Assembly: GCA_009694465.1 (NCBI GenBank) | Contig: SHUW01000007.1 | Span: 1-33,309 of the forward strand | DNA: 33,309 bases | Reading direction: 5' to 3' | DNA from: Ilumatobacteraceae bacterium | Lineage (GTDB): Bacteria; Actinomycetota; Acidimicrobiia; Acidimicrobiales; Ilumatobacteraceae | Shown here: piece by piece, positions 31,690 to 33,309 of the stretch | How the letters are laid out: each line of letters opens with the position of its first letter | How positions within the stretch are numbered: position 1 is the stretch's first letter | Program-made: the position numbers and the translations under genes | Notes under the pieces: model-generated | The model's database searches: none | Told to the model about the DNA's origin: nothing | The model's input: only the letters and a program-made list of their open reading frames with translations

Positions 31690-32358
31690 CTAGAGAGTGC
31701 CGCGAAATAGTTCAAGAGTGCGGGCAAATGAGACGCTGGCTGCCTGTGCGTCATAAACATCTGGCCGAGCGTCATTGAAGAAACCATGGTGACATCCAGC
31801 GTGAATATTGAGCGTGGCATCTTTGCCCAGTGATTGCAATTGTGCTTGCAGAACTCTCACAGTTTCTGGATTGGCAAAATCATCATGCTCTGCATATTCG
31901 CCGACAACCCTGGCTTGAATGTGACCCCAATCTGGTTGTGCCGACGGCCAAGGAATCACGCCATAGTACGGAGCCGCTGCAGCCACTGCATCTGGACGTT
32001 GTGAGGCCAAGACCATCGCCAGCCCTCCACCCATGCAATACCCGACAACGCCGACCTTGTCGCGACCAGTCGTTTGGCACAAAAAGTCAACTGCACCGGA
32101 CAAATCCTTTGCGGCTTGAGCCAAGTTCAGTCCCATCATCAACTTTCCAGCTCCGTCCGGTTCACTTGATGATTCACCGTGATACAAATCGGGGGCGAGA
32201 GCGGTAAATCCCTCGGCGGCAAAGCGGTCAGTCACATCTTGAATGTGAGGAACGAGTCCCCACCATTCCTGAATCACGATGACGCCTGGGCCTCCTCCGT
32301 TGGCGAGGTATCCCCCGCACGTTCCGCCGTTTGATGTGAAAGAAATATGTTCGCCCAT
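31690..32358 (-). CDS. Dienelactone hydrolase family protein
   Basis: This 222-residue alpha/beta hydrolase has the cysteine nucleophile elbow G-Y-C-M-G-G-G (C near residue 108), the E-W-W-G-L near residue 31-35 that positions the acid, and H-x-G-F at the end (C-H-H-G-F). These are dienelactone hydrolase signatures. The true substrate is often not a dienelactone in such stand-alone genes. A TACGGT box seven bases upstream supports the ATG. It converges on the second CitE-like gene with one base between stops. Confidence 0.9.
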   Translation of the reverse strand: MGEHISFTSNGGTCGGYLANGGGPGVIVIQEWWGLVPHIQDVTDRFAAEGFTALAPDLYHGESSSEPDGAGKLMMGLNLAQAAKDLSGAVDFLCQTTGRDKVGVVGYCMGGGLAMVLASQRPDAVAAAAPYYGVIPWPSAQPDWGHIQARVVGEYAEHDDFANPETVRVLQAQLQSLGKDATLNIHAGCHHGFFNDARPDVYDAQAASVSFARTLELFRGTL

Positions 32359-32365
32359 GGCTCAG

Positions 32366-32371
32366 ACCGTA
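32366..32371 (-). promoter_or_regulatory. -10 box (leaderless type) of the dienelactone hydrolase gene
   Basis: TACGGT on the minus strand, seven bases before the ATG at 32358. Confidence 0.45.
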
Positions 32372-32446
32372 GCAACGATCTCCCGTCTTGTGCATCTTTA
32401 CCGTCCTGTGACGAATAAGAGTATGTGAACTGAACGGCATAGGGAA

Positions 32447-32452
32447 TAGTCT
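32447..32452 (+). promoter_or_regulatory. -10 box (leaderless type) of the aminotransferase gene
   Basis: TAGTCT six bases before the ATG at 32459. It is divergent from the dienelactone hydrolase promoter in a 100-base gap. Confidence 0.45.
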
Positions 32453-32458
32453 CTGAAT

Positions 32459-33309
32459 ATGTCCGTACTTCGCACAAATCCCTCCGATGCACTGAAGCAT
32501 GATCGCTCCCATGTCTTTCATTCCTGGTCCGCTCAAAGTCTGATTAGCCCCGTCGTTGTCACTAAAACCGAAGGAAGCCACTTTTGGGATGAAGCGGGCA
32601 AAAAGTACCTCGACTTCTCTAGCCAATTAGTCAATGTCAATATCGGACATCAGCACCCAAAATTAGTGGCAGCTATCAAGGAACAAGCCGATCGCTTATG
32701 CACGATTGCACCGTTCCATGCCAATGACGCGCGCAGTGAAGCCGCCCGCCTGATTGCCGAGCGTGCACCTGGTGATCTGAACATGGTCTTTTTCACCAAC
32801 GGTGGGGCCGAGGCAACAGAGAATGCGCTGCGCATGGCACGGCTACATACTGGGCGTCACAAAATTTTGACAACATACCGTAGTTATCACGGAGCAACAG
32901 GTGGAGCGATTCAACTCACTGGTGATCCGCGCCGTTGGCCGAGCGAACCTGGTTTGCCGGGAGTCGTCAAGTTCTGGGGGCCATACCCCTATCGCTCTGC
33001 ATTTCATAGCACGAGCGATATTGAAGAATCACAACGCGCACTGCAACACCTGCGCGACACGTTGATGGTTGAAGGGCCGCAAACAGTTGCCGCGATCATG
33101 CTTGAGAGTGTCGTTGGCACCAATGGAATTCTTGTTCCACCACCTGGGTACATGGCCGGCGTGCGTGAGATCTGTGATGAATTCGGAATTGTGTTCATTG
33201 CTGATGAAGTGATGTCGGGGTTCGGTCGATGTGGCGAATGGTTCGCTATTGACAACTGGAAAGTCGCACCTGACTTGATTTGTTTTGCCAAAGGTGTGAA
33301 CTCTGGTTA
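32459..33309 (+). CDS. Class III PLP aminotransferase, 3'-truncated by window edge
   Basis: My translation gives 283 codons open to the end of the window. It is an aspartate aminotransferase family (class III) enzyme. The G-G-A-E-A-T-E-N-A motif binds the PLP phosphate, S-Y-H-G-A-T follows, D in I-A-D-E-V-M-S-G-F-G-R holds the pyridine nitrogen, and K in F-A-K-G is the Schiff base lysine, just before the edge. The N-terminus has the W-S-A-Q region often seen in omega-aminotransferases acting on beta-alanine, taurine or similar amines. The substrate cannot be told from this fragment. Confidence 0.92.
   Translation, partial: MSVLRTNPSDALKHDRSHVFHSWSAQSLISPVVVTKTEGSHFWDEAGKKYLDFSSQLVNVNIGHQHPKLVAAIKEQADRLCTIAPFHANDARSEAARLIAERAPGDLNMVFFTNGGAEATENALRMARLHTGRHKILTTYRSYHGATGGAIQLTGDPRRWPSEPGLPGVVKFWGPYPYRSAFHSTSDIEESQRALQHLRDTLMVEGPQTVAAIMLESVVGTNGILVPPPGYMAGVREICDEFGIVFIADEVMSGFGRCGEWFAIDNWKVAPDLICFAKGVNSG

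Noticed and set aside
1-33309. CRISPR arrays, tRNA genes, insertion sequences, phage genes
   Set aside because: No regularly spaced short repeats, cloverleaf-like runs, transposase motifs or phage structural genes were seen on either strand.

Overview
The window reads as a compact chromosome segment from an actinobacterium, most likely a planktonic or soil member of class Acidimicrobiia (Ilumatobacter-like). That placement is an inference from gene content: an actinobacterial-style suf cluster with a Rieske protein between sufD and sufC, ethylmalonyl-CoA pathway enzymes, a UGSC-family selenoprotein, G+C near one half, many 4-base ATGA overlaps and almost no intergenic space. No rRNA, tRNA, insertion sequence or CRISPR array was seen.

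Layout. (1) 1-3515, minus strand: a YbaK-type deacylase gene followed by single-gene inserts (DUF3703 protein, GNAT acetyltransferase, amidohydrolase). Each of the first two inserts is followed by another partial copy of the 3' end of the ybaK-like gene, giving three homologous 3' ends in a row. (2) 3261-8016, minus: pterin dehydratase, sufC, Rieske protein, sufD, an unrecognised four-cysteine protein, sufB and a ferredoxin, a Fe-S cluster assembly region without a cysteine desulfurase in view. (3) 8075-10108, plus: an S9 oligopeptidase. (4) 10118-17353, minus: an assimilatory sulfate reduction and siroheme operon (cysH, cysD, cysN, precorrin-2 dehydrogenase, cobA, small unknown, siroheme reductase, flavin reductase, MauE-like membrane protein), with a TauD-type dioxygenase divergent from it. 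(5) 18357-22197: a metallo-hydrolase, then a plus-strand operon of an alpha/beta hydrolase, a thioredoxin-domain fusion protein and a selenoprotein whose in-frame TGA (21952-21954) begins a Sec-Gly-Ser-Cys motif and is followed by a perfect 7-bp hairpin. (6) 22209-26601, minus: mutY, a MaoC hydratase, a membrane protein, a serine hydrolase and a LOG protein. (7) 26734-33309: methylsuccinyl-CoA dehydrogenase, a methyltransferase, a HAD hydrolase, two malyl-CoA lyase/thioesterase-type genes, a dienelactone hydrolase and the 5' part of a class III aminotransferase.

How it works together. Sulfate is activated by CysDN, reduced by the Fe-S type CysH and the siroheme reductase, and siroheme comes from the same operon. 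The suf proteins would build the clusters these enzymes need. The MaoC hydratase, Mcd and the two Mcl proteins cover several late steps of the ethylmalonyl-CoA pathway for acetyl-CoA assimilation.

Expression. At least 17 genes carry a TANNNT hexamer 6-8 bases before the start codon, the layout of leaderless actinobacterial mRNAs. This signal settles several start codons. The two most interesting items are the selenoprotein operon and the repeated ybaK 3' ends with their single-gene inserts.
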